DNA of 64,000 nt from Spirosoma rigui (lineage in GTDB: Bacteria; Bacteroidota; Bacteroidia; Cytophagales; Spirosomataceae). The notes under the pieces are model-generated. The model was given only the letters and a program-made list of their open reading frames with translations, was not told the origin of the DNA and did not search any database. Location: NCBI RefSeq assembly GCF_002067135.1, contig NZ_CP020105.1, positions 4,464,001-4,528,000 of the forward strand, read 5' to 3'. Positions 1-9,623 of this stretch are shown here, in pieces. The position numbers were made by a program, and so were the translations under genes. Position 1 is the first letter of the stretch. Each line of letters starts with the position of its first letter.

Positions 1-2757
1 GTGCAGCGCCAGGATACCGCCAATGAGGGCAAACGGTACGTTGAGCAGCACCATACCCGCATCCTTGACATTCCCGAACAGCACGAACAGAATGACGAAA
101 ATAGCCGCCAGGCAAATGGGTACAACCTGACCCAGCCGCTGCGTAGCCCGGACCTGGTTCTCGAACTCGCCCGTCCAGTTGATGCCGTAGCCCTTGGGCA
201 TGTTCTTCAATTTCTGCTGCACCCGCTGCTGGGCATCGGCAATGGTGCTCCCCAGATCCCGCTCCCGCACCGAGAACTTGACACCGATAAAGCGTTTGTT
301 GTTGTCGCGGTATACGAAGGCCGGTCCGGTCAGGGTACGGATGGTGGCAATCTCGCGCAGGGGAATCTTGCTGCCCCGCATGGTGGGCACCATCAGGCGC
401 ATGATGTCGTCTTCTGTTTTGCGGTAGGCTTCATCGTAGCGCACCCGGATGTCGAACTTACGTTCCCCTTCGTAAAGGGTCGAAGCCGTTTTCCCGCCGA
501 TGCCCATTTCAATAACGGCCTGGGCGTCGGCGGTCGAGACGCCATAGAGCGCCATCTTGCGGTCGTCGAAGAGCACGCTGATCTCGGGCTGGCCCACGTT
601 ACGCAGGATCCCCACATCTTTCACGCCCGGCACATCCCGAATGGCCGCGATAACTTCGTTGGCGAGGTCATTGAGCGTGTTCAGGTCATCGCCGAATATC
701 TTTACCGCGTTGCTGGCGTTCATCCCCGCTACGGCTTCCGCTACGTTGTCGATGATGGGCTGCGAGTAGTTGTAGTTGATTCCCTGAAACTGCTTCAGCT
801 TCGCGTCCATTTCCTCAATCAGTTCGTCGGTGGTGAGCGGGCGATTCTCATGCCGGTCGGGCCAGTCGTCTTTAGGTTTCAGGTTCACCTGCATCTGCAC
901 GTAGTAAAACCCCGACGGGTCGGTACCATCATTGGAGCGGCCCGTTTGCGACAGGACGCCGTTTACTTCCGGAAACTCATTCAGTTTGGCGCGGAGCACA
1001 CTCACCATCTTCACCGTTTCGTTGAGCGAACTGCTCATTGGTAGTTTGGCTTCTACCCACAGGGCTCCTTCGTTCAGCTGGGGCAGGAATTCGGTACCCA
1101 GCAAGGTGGCCGAAAAGAACGTAGCGGCCATCAGCCCCGATGCGACCAGCAGGCTCAGCTTGCGGTGGGCGTAGCACCAGCCAAATCCGCTCATGACGAT
1201 GCGGTTAAAGAAGTTGACCAGCGGGTTGTTCTTTTCCCGAACGTTTTTCCGGAGCAGGATCGAGCACAGCACCGGCACCAGCGTGAGCGTAAACAGCAAG
1301 GCCCCCAGCAGCGCAAAGCCCAGGGTCCAGGCCAGGGGCGAGAACATCTTACCTTCCACTTTCTGAAACGAGAAAATAGGCAGCAGGGCCGTAATGATGA
1401 TGAGCTTGGAGAAGAAAACGGCCTTACCCAGCTCTCCGCCCGTCTTTTTAATCAGCCCCAGCTTGGCCATAGTATTGAACTTTGCCATCCCCACGCGGTG
1501 CGCCCGGTGATCGAGCGCGACGAATATGCCCTCGACCATGACGACAGCTCCGTCGATGATGATCCCGAAATCGACCGCGCCCATCGACAGCAGGTTGGCC
1601 GACATCCCGCGCAGCCGCAGGCACATGAACGCGAACAGCAGGGCCAGCGGAATGATGATCGACACGATAATGGTCGTCCGCCAGTCGGCCATGAACAGAA
1701 AGACGATCACCGTAACCAGAATAATGCCTTCCACGAGGTTGTGGAGCACCGTCCGGGTACAGAACGCAATGAGGTTGTCGCGGTCGTAGAAGGTGACCAT
1801 CTTCACGTCCGACGGCAGGATGCGGGTGTTCAGCTCCTCGATCTTGTTCTTGACGCGACCGAGAATTTCGCTGGGGTTTTCCCCCTTGCGCATTACTACG
1901 ATACCTTCGACGACATCGTCATTTTTGTTGAGCCCTACCTGGCCCACGCGCGGCAGGTTCGACTCGGCCACTTCCGCTACGTTCCGAACCAGCACCGGGT
2001 TGCCATCCAGGTCTTCGATGATCAGGTTTTCAATATCGGCGGCTGAGGTCAGCAGTCCAATACCCCGCACGACGTAGGCCTGACCATTCCGTTCAATGAC
2101 GTCGCCCCCCACGTTGATATTACTGCGCGTGACGGCCTGGTACACTTCCAGGGGGGTAATATCGTACTTGGCCAGTTGGGTTGGGTTAACCCGGATCTCG
2201 AAAATCCGCTCGCGCCCGCCAAAGGCAACCACATCGGCCACGCCCGGTACCGAGCGCAGCTGCCGGTCAATGACCCAGTTGTGCAGCGTGAGCAGGTCAC
2301 GGCTGTCGCGGTTGGGGCTTTCGAGGGTAAACCGGAATATCTCACCCGTTGGACCGTAGGGCGGCTGCACGTCAGGTTCCACCCCATCGGGCAGCGATAC
2401 GGTCCGCAGCTGGTTGTTGACCTGCTGCCGGGCAAAGAAGTCCTCAACATCATCCTCAAAAATGACTTTGATGATCGACAGGCCGAACATAGTGATGGAG
2501 CGAACGTTGGTTTTCCGCTGCACCGAGTTCATGGCGACTTCGATGGGCACAGTCACGAACCGCTCGATCTCCTCGGCCGAGCGCCCGTTCCATTCCGTGA
2601 CTACGATGATCTGCGTATTCGTTACGTCGGGGAAGGCTTCGAGGGGCGTGTTCAGGTAACTCACGATTCCCGCAATGACCAGCCCGGCCGTTAGGAAAAA
2701 GACAAAAAACCGGTTTTTGAGCGAAAAACCGATAATATTCCGGATAAAGCGATTCAT
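1..2757 (-). CDS. czcA: Heavy-metal efflux RND transporter, CzcA family (3' end cut by window edge)
   Basis: Inner-membrane pump of a tripartite metal efflux system; it moves metal ions from periplasm or cytoplasm through CzcB and CzcC out of the cell by proton antiport. The first 919 codons are present and the frame is still open at base 1. It starts MNRFIRNIIGFSLKNRFFVF, the usual N-terminal cytoplasmic stub and first helix, followed by the porter domain. The membrane segment near residues 395-408 reads DFGIIIDGAVVMVE; the DFGII-D pattern is that of divalent-metal (Co/Zn/Cd) pumps rather than the Cu/Ag CusA pattern (inference from known family motifs). It lies 3 bp after czcB, so it is the last visible gene of the metal operon. 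Confidence 0.93.
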   Translation of the reverse strand, partial: MNRFIRNIIGFSLKNRFFVFFLTAGLVIAGIVSYLNTPLEAFPDVTNTQIIVVTEWNGRSAEEIERFVTVPIEVAMNSVQRKTNVRSITMFGLSIIKVIFEDDVEDFFARQQVNNQLRTVSLPDGVEPDVQPPYGPTGEIFRFTLESPNRDSRDLLTLHNWVIDRQLRSVPGVADVVAFGGRERIFEIRVNPTQLAKYDITPLEVYQAVTRSNINVGGDVIERNGQAYVVRGIGLLTSAADIENLIIEDLDGNPVLVRNVAEVAESNLPRVGQVGLNKNDDVVEGIVVMRKGENPSEILGRVKNKIEELNTRILPSDVKMVTFYDRDNLIAFCTRTVLHNLVEGIILVTVIVFLFMADWRTTIIVSIIIPLALLFAFMCLRLRGMSANLLSMGAVDFGIIIDGAVVMVEGIFVALDHRAHRVGMAKFNTMAKLGLIKKTGGELGKAVFFSKLIIITALLPIFSFQKVEGKMFSPLAWTLGFALLGALLFTLTLVPVLCSILLRKNVREKNNPLVNFFNRIVMSGFGWCYAHRKLSLLVASGLMAATFFSATLLGTEFLPQLNEGALWVEAKLPMSSSLNETVKMVSVLRAKLNEFPEVNGVLSQTGRSNDGTDPSGFYYVQMQVNLKPKDDWPDRHENRPLTTDELIEEMDAKLKQFQGINYNYSQPIIDNVAEAVAGMNASNAVKIFGDDLNTLNDLANEVIAAIRDVPGVKDVGILRNVGQPEISVLFDDRKMALYGVSTADAQAVIEMGIGGKTASTLYEGERKFDIRVRYDEAYRKTEDDIMRLMVPTMRGSKIPLREIATIRTLTGPAFVYRDNNKRFIGVKFSVRERDLGSTIADAQQRVQQKLKNMPKGYGINWTGEFENQVRATQRLGQVVPICLAAIFVILFVLFGNVKDAGMVLLNVPFALIGGILALH

Positions 2758-2760
2758 GAA

Positions 2761-3846
2761 TTAATCGTTAAGGGCATCGTAAACGAGCAGTTGATTTTGG
2801 GAGATGACCTTCTCGCCCGTTTTCAACCCCGACCGGATGTAGGCCACATCGCCGAGGGATTTGAGGATATTCACCTCGCGGGTTTCAATGTCGGAACGCC
2901 CCCGGAACACCATGACGTAGTACTTCGATTTATCGAAAATGACCGACCCGGCCGGTACCGTCGTCATCTGTCCGCCGTCTTCGTAGCGCAGCGTTACGGT
3001 AGCGTGCATCTCGGGCTTGAGCTTCAGGCCGGGATTCGGCATCCGGATGCGCACCGTCAGGGCTTTGGTGCCGGGGTCCAGCACGGTATACAACTTATCG
3101 ACCTTGCCCTTGAAGAGTTCGTCCGGATAGCTCAGCGTCTGCACGTCGGCCGCCATACCGGGTCTGACCCGGCCAATATCGCTCTCGTTCACATTGGCCA
3201 GCACCCACACGTCGCTAATCTGACCGATGGTGAACAGATTGTCGGCATTGTCGGACCGGAGCTGCATGGCGCGGTTGACGTTCTTCTCGATCACGTAGCC
3301 GTCGATGGGTGCTTTCACCGTATAGGTCGATGACTTCCCGACGCCGTAGATCTGGTAGACTTCGCGGATTCGGCTGACTTCGGCCTGGGCTTTTTCGAGT
3401 TCCTTCTGAGCTGCCGTAACCTCGCGCTGCGAATTGAGCTTGGTTTCGAAAAGCTCCTGCGCCACCCGGTAGTTCTTCTCCGCCAGCAACAGGTCGGACT
3501 GAGCTTCGGTATTCTGACGCTCAAAATCGGCCACTTCTCCCGACCGGATGGTCGCCAGGGTCTGGCCCTTGCGGACGTAGTCGCCCAGTTCCACTTTCAC
3601 ATCTTCAACGTTACCCCCCACCAGCGGAAACACTTTGATAACGCGGTTCTCGTCGGCCACGATCCGGCCCACCAGCGTTAGTTCGCTGCGCACGGGCTGC
3701 ACGACTACGTTGTCGATGTGGATGCGGTTCATCATCGTATCCGACAGGATAAAGGCTTTGGCTTCTTCGGCCTCGGGTTGTGTTTTGCACGATACGGCCA
3801 GCACCAACAGGCCAAGCCACAGGCCACACGCAGGAATTGATTTCAT
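2761..3846 (-). CDS. czcB: Efflux RND periplasmic adaptor subunit, CzcB family
   Basis: Membrane-fusion protein bridging the CzcA pump and the CzcC channel. 361 aa from the ATG at 3846; this start gives a lipoprotein signal MKSIPACGLWLGLLVLAVSC with a lipobox cysteine, whereas an upstream in-frame start would overlap czcC and add residues before the signal. A lipoyl/barrel-sandwich region near residues 70-105 (PLVGGNVEDVKVELGDYVRK) is followed by a coiled-coil hairpin around residues 110-165 and a beta-barrel with the DVWVLANVNESDIG segment. It is 7 bp downstream of czcC and 3 bp upstream of czcA, so the three are surely co-transcribed. Confidence 0.93.
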   Translation of the reverse strand: MKSIPACGLWLGLLVLAVSCKTQPEAEEAKAFILSDTMMNRIHIDNVVVQPVRSELTLVGRIVADENRVIKVFPLVGGNVEDVKVELGDYVRKGQTLATIRSGEVADFERQNTEAQSDLLLAEKNYRVAQELFETKLNSQREVTAAQKELEKAQAEVSRIREVYQIYGVGKSSTYTVKAPIDGYVIEKNVNRAMQLRSDNADNLFTIGQISDVWVLANVNESDIGRVRPGMAADVQTLSYPDELFKGKVDKLYTVLDPGTKALTVRIRMPNPGLKLKPEMHATVTLRYEDGGQMTTVPAGSVIFDKSKYYVMVFRGRSDIETREVNILKSLGDVAYIRSGLKTGEKVISQNQLLVYDALND

Positions 3847-3853
3847 AAAGCTA

Positions 3854-5107
3854 TTAATCGAATAAGTCGTCTCCAATCAGGTAATTGAGTTCTTCATACG
3901 CACCGACGCGGCCGGCCTTTAACCGGTTCAACTGCCGAACGCTCTCGTTATACGTCTCCACCAGATCCACGAATTCCAGCAGGCTGATGTTTCCCTTTTG
4001 AAAGCTGGTCACCACGCCTTGGTTGAGTTGCTGAAACTGCTGCGTGAACTGACCTTCCACCGACTGCACCATTCGCTCCACCTCCCGCACCTTCTGCAGG
4101 GCTGTGATCACTTCGTTGCCGATCTGCAGGGCGCGCTGCTGCTGGAGCTGGGTCTGGTAGCTGATCTGGCTGCGGGCCGCCCGGATAGCACCCTGATTGC
4201 GGTTGAAAACGGGCACATCCATCTGCACATTCAACCCCACGTAGTTCTGGATGTAGCTACCCGCCTGGTCATAGGTGCCGCCCACGCGCAGGTCGGGCGT
4301 AGCGAGGGCCCGCTGCAGGGTATAGTTCAGCTGGGCCTGCCGCTTGAGCGATTCGGCGGCTTTCAGGTCGGGGCGGTTGCGCAGGGCAATCTGCCGAAGT
4401 GTATCGTCGGGCAGTTCGGGAATCCGGTAGCGGGTCAGCGCATCGTCGCGCACGAGGGGCCGGATGGGCTGCTCCACGGTCAGCAGCGTGCGCAGTGCCC
4501 GCTGGTCGTCGGCCAGCTGGAACAGGATTTCAGCCCGGTCGTTATTGAGCTGAAACAGGAGCGCTTTGAGCCGGAGCAGCTCGCGCAGCGATACGTTATT
4601 ACGGGCGAACTCCCGTTCGTACGCGTTAACGGTCGTCTGAATTACCGCAATCTGCTGGTTGTAGCGTTCCACGGTCTGCTGCTGAAAATACACCGCGTAG
4701 AACCGGCTTCGCAGTTCGAACCGGAGCGCGCGCAGGAGATCCAGCAGCTCATATTCGGTCAGACGGGCAGACTCGGCAGCCAGGGCAACGCGCTTGTTCC
4801 GCTTGCCGGCGGTATAAAGCAGCTGCTGAACCGAGATGATTTTTTCACCCTGCCGACCCGCATCGAGCACCTGCCGGCGCTGGTTGTTGTAGGCGCTGAG
4901 TTCAAGGCTAACGGTTGGATTGTCGCGCAGTCCGGCCTGCAGCACCTGGGCCTGTCCGGCATCGATCCGGAAGCGTTCGGCCAGCACTAACAGGTTGTTT
5001 TTAAAGAAAAGACTATCGGCCTGTTTTCGGGTTAGTGACAGCGTGTCCTGCGCTGAGGCCAAGGTAAGGGAGAGAATAAAAAGAGCACTGCTGACAAGCA
5101 ATCGCAT
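3854..5107 (-). CDS. czcC: TolC-family outer membrane channel, CzcC type
   Basis: Outer-membrane component of the metal efflux complex. 417 aa with a clear signal peptide (MRLLVSSALFILSLTLASAQ) followed by two long helical repeats rich in Gln, Arg and Leu, as in the outer-membrane efflux protein family; a segment such as NRPDLKAAESLKRQAQLNY is typical. First gene of the czcCBA set and last in the order regulator - kinase - czcC - czcB - czcA, separated from the kinase by 75 bp that hold a possible promoter (see 5131). Length and layout are normal for the family. Confidence 0.92.
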   Translation of the reverse strand: MRLLVSSALFILSLTLASAQDTLSLTRKQADSLFFKNNLLVLAERFRIDAGQAQVLQAGLRDNPTVSLELSAYNNQRRQVLDAGRQGEKIISVQQLLYTAGKRNKRVALAAESARLTEYELLDLLRALRFELRSRFYAVYFQQQTVERYNQQIAVIQTTVNAYEREFARNNVSLRELLRLKALLFQLNNDRAEILFQLADDQRALRTLLTVEQPIRPLVRDDALTRYRIPELPDDTLRQIALRNRPDLKAAESLKRQAQLNYTLQRALATPDLRVGGTYDQAGSYIQNYVGLNVQMDVPVFNRNQGAIRAARSQISYQTQLQQQRALQIGNEVITALQKVREVERMVQSVEGQFTQQFQQLNQGVVTSFQKGNISLLEFVDLVETYNESVRQLNRLKAGRVGAYEELNYLIGDDLFD

Positions 5108-5130
5108 TACTGAGGGGGTTAAACCGGTTA

Positions 5131-5188
5131 CAAGGTTAGCCCCACCGTATTAAACGCCGTTTAAATAAAAATTAGAAAAAACTTAGAT
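5131..5188 (-). promoter_or_regulatory. Candidate response-regulator operator and -7 element before czcC
   Basis: On the plus strand three heptamers lie exactly 11 bp apart: TTTAAAT at 5160, ATTAGAA at 5171 and CTTAGAT at 5182 (the last overlaps the kinase stop codon). They resemble the much cleaner CTTAGAA repeats near 50.0 and 51.7 kb. On the minus strand TAACCTTG (5131-5138) differs by one base from the Bacteroidota -7 element TAnnTTTG and lies 23 bp before the czcC start. The similarity of spacing is seen; control by the adjacent regulator is inference and weaker here than at the other two sites. Confidence 0.35.
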
Positions 5189-6556
5189 CGTTGAATGGGG
5201 TAGCCGAACGATGAAGGTACTCCCCTGCCCCGGTTCGCTGACAACGGTAATCGTCCCCTGGTGAAGGTCGATGATCCGCTGGCAAATGGACAGACCAACG
5301 CCGAAGCCGTCATATCCCTGGGCGCTGCCCGTGCGGTAGAAAGGCTCGAAAATACGGGTTACTTCCTCCGGCGTCATCCCGATCCCATCATCCCGCACGC
5401 TCAGCGAACAATACTGCGGATCGGTAGCGATGAGTACCCACGCCTGGTGATCGGCCGAGTACTTACAGGCGTTATCGAGCAGGTTCAGGACCACCCGCCG
5501 GAGCAGGTCATTGTTACCGCGAACGAGCGTATCGGTATCGTTTTCGGGCAGGTTAACGTATTCCACCTGTACCTGGTAGGCGGGGTGGGCGCTCTGGAGT
5601 TCGGCCTGGGCATCGAACACCACTTCATCGATCCGGAGCACTTCCAGCTTCACCTGTTGAAGACTTTCGAGCGTGCGGGCGAGCCACAGCAGGCTATTCG
5701 ATAAACTGATCAGTCGCTCGGTATCGGCCATGAGGGTTTTCAGTACCCCCTCGTACTCTTCGCCACTGAGCCGCCGGCGCAGGCCCAGCTGGATTTCGGA
5801 TTTCAGCGCCGTTAGGGGTGTTCGCAGCTCATGCGATGCGTGGGAAACGAACATACGCTGCTGCTCAAAAGCCTGCTCCAGCCGCCCCAGTACGTTGTTG
5901 AAATTGATAGCCAGCTGGTCGATCTCGTCCTGCTGCTGTCCTTCGTCGAGCCGTTGCTTCATGTTACGGGCCGTAATCGTCTGGATCTGCTGGTTGATAC
6001 TGGCAATGGGCTGCAGCGACTTACCCGCGAAGAAGAATCCCAGCGCCACCGTCAGGCCAATCCCGCCCAACAAGCCCCAAATCAACGTATCTCTCAGATT
6101 ACTGAGCTTACTGCGGCCAAACTCATCGTAGGCCGATGCCAGCACCACCAGTGATTTGCCCTGCTCGTTATACAGCAGGCCCACCAGTTCATTGTCGCCA
6201 TCGCTGGTTTCAACGGTGTGCTGCTCGCGAACCTGATCGAGCAGCGACGGTTGGTAGTTGATGATCTTGTCGTCGACGCTGGCGTAGATGAGCTGGTTCC
6301 GGTCGTTGAACACCAGCACTTTTTCGTTGATCAGGGCCGACAGCGTATTCCGGTCAATGATCTTCAGCAGATTCCGGTCAATCTCCTTCACCTCCACCAG
6401 AAACCGGACCGTTGTTCGTGCCTTTCGCGTGAGCCGCTCGTAGTATTCCTCCTGCCGGTACTCCGCCGATGTGATGTACACCAGCACTGAAAACAGGATC
6501 AGGATCGACGCGACGATCAGTGTGAACTGCAATGAAATACGGTTGCGAATCGTCAT
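5183..6556 (-). CDS. Sensor histidine kinase of the metal-efflux two-component system
   Basis: Membrane sensor that autophosphorylates on His and passes phosphate to the regulator 12 bp upstream. 457 aa: first transmembrane helix about 10-30, periplasmic sensor about 31-155, second helix about 158-177, HAMP about 178-232, HisKA with H-box FVSHASHELRTPL (His about 242), and an ATPase domain with N-box NLLDNACKYS, G1 DDGIGM and G2 GFGVGLSI. Gene order and the neighbouring czcCBA genes suggest it senses periplasmic metal; the ligand itself cannot be read from the sequence. Confidence 0.92.
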   Translation of the reverse strand: MTIRNRISLQFTLIVASILILFSVLVYITSAEYRQEEYYERLTRKARTTVRFLVEVKEIDRNLLKIIDRNTLSALINEKVLVFNDRNQLIYASVDDKIINYQPSLLDQVREQHTVETSDGDNELVGLLYNEQGKSLVVLASAYDEFGRSKLSNLRDTLIWGLLGGIGLTVALGFFFAGKSLQPIASINQQIQTITARNMKQRLDEGQQQDEIDQLAINFNNVLGRLEQAFEQQRMFVSHASHELRTPLTALKSEIQLGLRRRLSGEEYEGVLKTLMADTERLISLSNSLLWLARTLESLQQVKLEVLRIDEVVFDAQAELQSAHPAYQVQVEYVNLPENDTDTLVRGNNDLLRRVVLNLLDNACKYSADHQAWVLIATDPQYCSLSVRDDGIGMTPEEVTRIFEPFYRTGSAQGYDGFGVGLSICQRIIDLHQGTITVVSEPGQGSTFIVRLPHSTI

Positions 6557-6568
6557 AAATACCGAAAA

Positions 6569-7255
6569 TTAGTCTTCCTTGATGATATAGCCCAGTCCCG
6601 AGCGGGTATGAATCAGTTTGGGCTCGTACTCTTTGTCGATCTTTTTCCGGAGGTAGTTGATGTATACTTCCACGACGTTAGTACCCGGATCGAAGTTGAA
6701 GCCCCACACGTTCTCGGCCAGATCCATCTTCGACACCACCCGCCCCCGGTGCCGCATGAGGTATTCAAGCAGCAAAAACTCCTTGGCGGTCAGATCGATG
6801 CGGGTATTCTGCCGGCTCACGATCTTCGACGACAGATTCATGGTCAGGTCGGCAAGCTGCAGCACCTCTTCGCGGTCGGGGTTCGCCACCAGATCGACCC
6901 GTCGGAAACAGGTGGCCACCCGGGCGCTCAGCTCCCGCAGGTCGAACGGCTTCACAAGGTAATCATCCGCACCCCGCTCCAGCCCCTCGATCTTGTCTTC
7001 AACCTCACCCAGGGCCGTGAGCATGATAATGGGCAGGTGTGGCTTCTCGGCCCGCACATTCCGGCAGATCTCGTACCCGTTCAGGCCGGGCAGGTTTATA
7101 TCCAGGATAACCAGGTCGTACAGACCCGAGAGAGCCAGCGCCCGTCCGTTGTAGCCTTCGTAAGCAACCTCGGTGGCATAGCCCTCGTCGCGCAGGCTGC
7201 GGCTGATATTCTGGGCAATTCGCCGGTCATCTTCAACAATCAATATGGTACGCAT
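6569..7255 (-). CDS. OmpR/PhoB-family response regulator of the metal module
   Basis: 228 aa from the ATG at 7255, which begins directly with the receiver domain (MRTILIVEDDRRIAQ); a longer in-frame reading upstream adds unrelated residues. Receiver: acidic pair EDD, phospho-acceptor Asp in LVILDINLPG, Lys in DYLVKPFD. C-terminal winged helix with recognition segment NFDPGTNVVEVYINYLRKKI and wing GLGYII. That segment is almost identical to the one in the regulator at 53259-53936, and the underlying DNA is nearly identical too (for example around 6645-6690), so the two systems are recent paralogues and should recognise similar operators (inference). Confidence 0.93.
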   Translation of the reverse strand: MRTILIVEDDRRIAQNISRSLRDEGYATEVAYEGYNGRALALSGLYDLVILDINLPGLNGYEICRNVRAEKPHLPIIMLTALGEVEDKIEGLERGADDYLVKPFDLRELSARVATCFRRVDLVANPDREEVLQLADLTMNLSSKIVSRQNTRIDLTAKEFLLLEYLMRHRGRVVSKMDLAENVWGFNFDPGTNVVEVYINYLRKKIDKEYEPKLIHTRSGLGYIIKED

Positions 7256-7497
7256 GATCAGGAAAGCGTTGTACGTCCGTCGGCGGTAGGGCTGTTGCAA
7301 CAGCATCCGGCGGGCGTGTGTTGAGTAGTTTACTAATAAAAACAGCCCGAGCCAATAATAATTCCACGGCGGTCCGGGGCCCGCTCTTGGCAAATACGCA
7401 TTTTTTGCGGGAAGATTGACTGACGACCGTGCCGGTACCCGTTTCCACGGGCTGTTGGCCGGGACTGGTCAGGCCCATGATCAGTCCTGCTCGTATC

Positions 7498-7546
7498 CCT
7501 AAAGAAAAGCCGCAACCCGGCGGTCGGGTTGCGGCTTTTCTTTAGG
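7498..7546 (-). terminator. Strong intrinsic terminator closing the carbohydrate block
   Basis: Perfect inverted repeat: 22-base arms 7498-7519 and 7525-7546 around a 5-base loop, with GC-rich core (CCGCAACCCG) and A/T flanks that give a U-rich end on either strand. It lies 22 bp past the stop of the Gfo/Idh gene, so it ends the long minus-strand block; it could also work on the plus strand. The rest of the gap 7256-7568 holds no gene I can support and no clear TAnnTTTG element before the response regulator. Confidence 0.85.
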
Positions 7547-7568
7547 CAGATGTTCATCCGCTCGTCGG

Positions 7569-8612
7569 TCAGCGCCCAAAAGGCATAGCGCGCTGGGATT
7601 GACTGCTTGCCTGAGCCAGGTCAATGACGCGGGCCAGTTGCTGAATATGGACGGGCGTAACGGCGGGTTCAGCCCCATTAACGAGGGCCTCGTAGAGATT
7701 GTCATAAAAGGGGTGATAATTTCCCGGCGCACTTTCAATCGTTTCTGCCCCTCCGTCGCGGTAGACGGTACCCCACCGGTCGGCGGGTTCGGTACCCCAG
7801 TCGGGGCGGTCCGGAAGCTGGTTGAGCCGCAACCGTTCTTCCTGCACGTCCAGACCGGTTTTCAGGAAGGTACCTTTCGTTCCGTGGAGGCAGTACCGCA
7901 ACTGGTGGTAATGGGCCAGCAGGCTGGATTTGATCCGAACGGCCTTGCCGGCATAGCCCAGCCGGATATCGAAATAGTCGACAATCCGGCTGCCGGGTCG
8001 GATCATGCGCACACTGGCCTGTACCGTATCGGGCGCGCCAAAAAGTTGCAGCGCCTGATCGATCAGGTGCGGGCCCAGGTTGTAGAGGTTCCCCCGACCC
8101 GGTCCCGGCTCTTCCTTCCAGCCCCGCCCGGGCATATCGGCCGGAGAGTAGCGGTCGTAGTATCCTTCATACTCGATGAGATCGCCCAGCTCGCCAGTGG
8201 CCAGCAGGCGTTTGATGGTCAGAAAATCGGAGTCCCACCGGCGGTTCTGGTAAGCGGTGATCAGGCACTTCTGTGCGTCGGCAAGTGCCAGCAACGCCAC
8301 AGCGTCGGCCTCCGTGAGGGCAAACGGTTTTTCAACCACGACGTTCTTGCCCTGCCGCAGGGCCTGACGGGCGTAGTCGGCGTGGGTTTCGTTGGGCGAA
8401 CAGATGAAGACAAGGTCGATGGCGGGATCGGCGAACAGCTCATCGGCCGTAGCCACCCACTCGATCGACGTATCGAATGCCCGCACCGCATCGGGACGGC
8501 TACTGGCAATTTTTTTGATGCGAAACCGCGGGTTAACCGACAGGAACGGGGCGTGGAAATAGCGCCCTGACAAACCGAAGCCGACCAACCCAACCTGAAT
8601 AACGGCAGCCAT
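7569..8612 (-). CDS. Gfo/Idh/MocA-family NAD(P)-dependent sugar oxidoreductase
   Basis: 347 aa. N-terminal Rossmann fold with GFGLSGRYFHAPFL in place of the usual GxGxxG, then FICSPNETHADYARQAL and the family hallmark EKPFAL (catalytic-site Lys) near residue 95; the C-terminal half contains NLYNLGPHLIDQALQLFG, which places the conserved His of this family. It resembles the scyllo-inositol dehydrogenase/YdgJ-like branch. Last gene of the block, 32 bp after the ABC binding-protein gene, so it probably acts on the imported sugar or its keto derivative; substrate unknown. Confidence 0.88.
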   Translation of the reverse strand: MAAVIQVGLVGFGLSGRYFHAPFLSVNPRFRIKKIASSRPDAVRAFDTSIEWVATADELFADPAIDLVFICSPNETHADYARQALRQGKNVVVEKPFALTEADAVALLALADAQKCLITAYQNRRWDSDFLTIKRLLATGELGDLIEYEGYYDRYSPADMPGRGWKEEPGPGRGNLYNLGPHLIDQALQLFGAPDTVQASVRMIRPGSRIVDYFDIRLGYAGKAVRIKSSLLAHYHQLRYCLHGTKGTFLKTGLDVQEERLRLNQLPDRPDWGTEPADRWGTVYRDGGAETIESAPGNYHPFYDNLYEALVNGAEPAVTPVHIQQLARVIDLAQASSQSQRAMPFGR

Positions 8613-8644
8613 GAAAAAGTGAGAAAAAGAAGTTTGATCAGTTA

Positions 8645-9601
8645 CTATGGCTTCATGAACGTAGCCACGTTGGCTTTTGTCACCAGCTGAAACGGAATCA
8701 GCGTCTCCTTGTCGTAGGCCTGGCCTCTGGCCGCTTTGATCGCCGTATCGATAGCCTTCGAGCCCTGCTGTTCGGCGTTCTGGAAAACGGTAGCGTCGAG
8801 TGTACCTTTTTTAACCGCCTGTAGCGCGTCGGGAATGGCATCCACGCTCACCACAATGACTTTGTTCTTTAACCCGGCATCTTCCAGCGCTTTAGCGGCT
8901 CCCAGCCCCATTTCGTCGTTATGGGCAAATACCGCGTTGATCTGCGCCCCGTAGGACTGGATCCAGTTTTCCATCAGCGACATCCCCTTGGCCCGGTCCC
9001 ACTCGCCGGTTTGCTGGGCCAGCAGCTTCAGGTTTGGGTACTGCTTCAGCACCTCGCGCGCGCCCTGTTCACGTTTGATCTGGGCGGCCTGACCCATGTA
9101 GCCGTGCATCATCACGACGTTCCCTTTACCGCCCAGTTTCTCGGCGATGAATTTCATGGCCATACGCGCCGACTCTACATCGTCGGAACCAACGAAAGCC
9201 GAGGGTTTTGTACTGGTTTCGGAGTTGACATTGATAATGGGAATTTTAGCGGCCAGGGCTTTGGTCACGGCGGGCGAACTGGCCTCCACCTCGCAGGGAT
9301 TCATGATGATGGCGTCAACTTTCTGGGCAATGAAGCTCTCGACCTGCTCCACCTGTTTCAGGGGTGACCGCTCGGCATCGACGGTGATCAGCTCAACGCC
9401 GTCGGCTTCCGCTTTTTTGGCCATCTCGTCGTGGACGTTGACGATAAACTCATTCTGCATGCTGAGCATGGTGACGCCCACGACCAGCTTTTTACTGCCC
9501 TCGCCCGCTGCCTTCTCGCCGGTTGCCGACTGGTTACAGCCCGCGAGCAGCAGGGTGGCAAAAAAGACAGGACTCAGGACGGCGATACGTATACGTTTCA
9601 T
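8645..9601 (-). CDS. Sugar ABC transporter substrate-binding lipoprotein, ribose type (RbsB-like)
   Basis: 318 aa from the ATG at 9601, chosen because it gives a lipoprotein signal (MKRIRIAVLSPVFFATLLLAGC); an upstream extension has no signal character and overlaps the permease gene. Periplasmic-binding-protein type I fold of the CUT2 group, with typical segments DAIIMNPCEVEASSPAV, FAHNDEMGLGAAKALEDAG and VDAIPDALQAVKKG. It delivers a sugar or cyclitol to the permease encoded 22 bp upstream. The ligand cannot be predicted from sequence alone; ribose, inositol and similar polyols are all possible in this family. Confidence 0.9.
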   Translation of the reverse strand: MKRIRIAVLSPVFFATLLLAGCNQSATGEKAAGEGSKKLVVGVTMLSMQNEFIVNVHDEMAKKAEADGVELITVDAERSPLKQVEQVESFIAQKVDAIIMNPCEVEASSPAVTKALAAKIPIINVNSETSTKPSAFVGSDDVESARMAMKFIAEKLGGKGNVVMMHGYMGQAAQIKREQGAREVLKQYPNLKLLAQQTGEWDRAKGMSLMENWIQSYGAQINAVFAHNDEMGLGAAKALEDAGLKNKVIVVSVDAIPDALQAVKKGTLDATVFQNAEQQGSKAIDTAIKAARGQAYDKETLIPFQLVTKANVATFMKP

Positions 9602-9623
9602 ATCGGATTTGTTATAAAGGCGG

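Noticed and set aside
1..1044. Long open frame on the plus strand (347 codons)
   Set aside because: It lies antisense to the clear czcA coding sequence, has no recognisable domain and reflects base composition.
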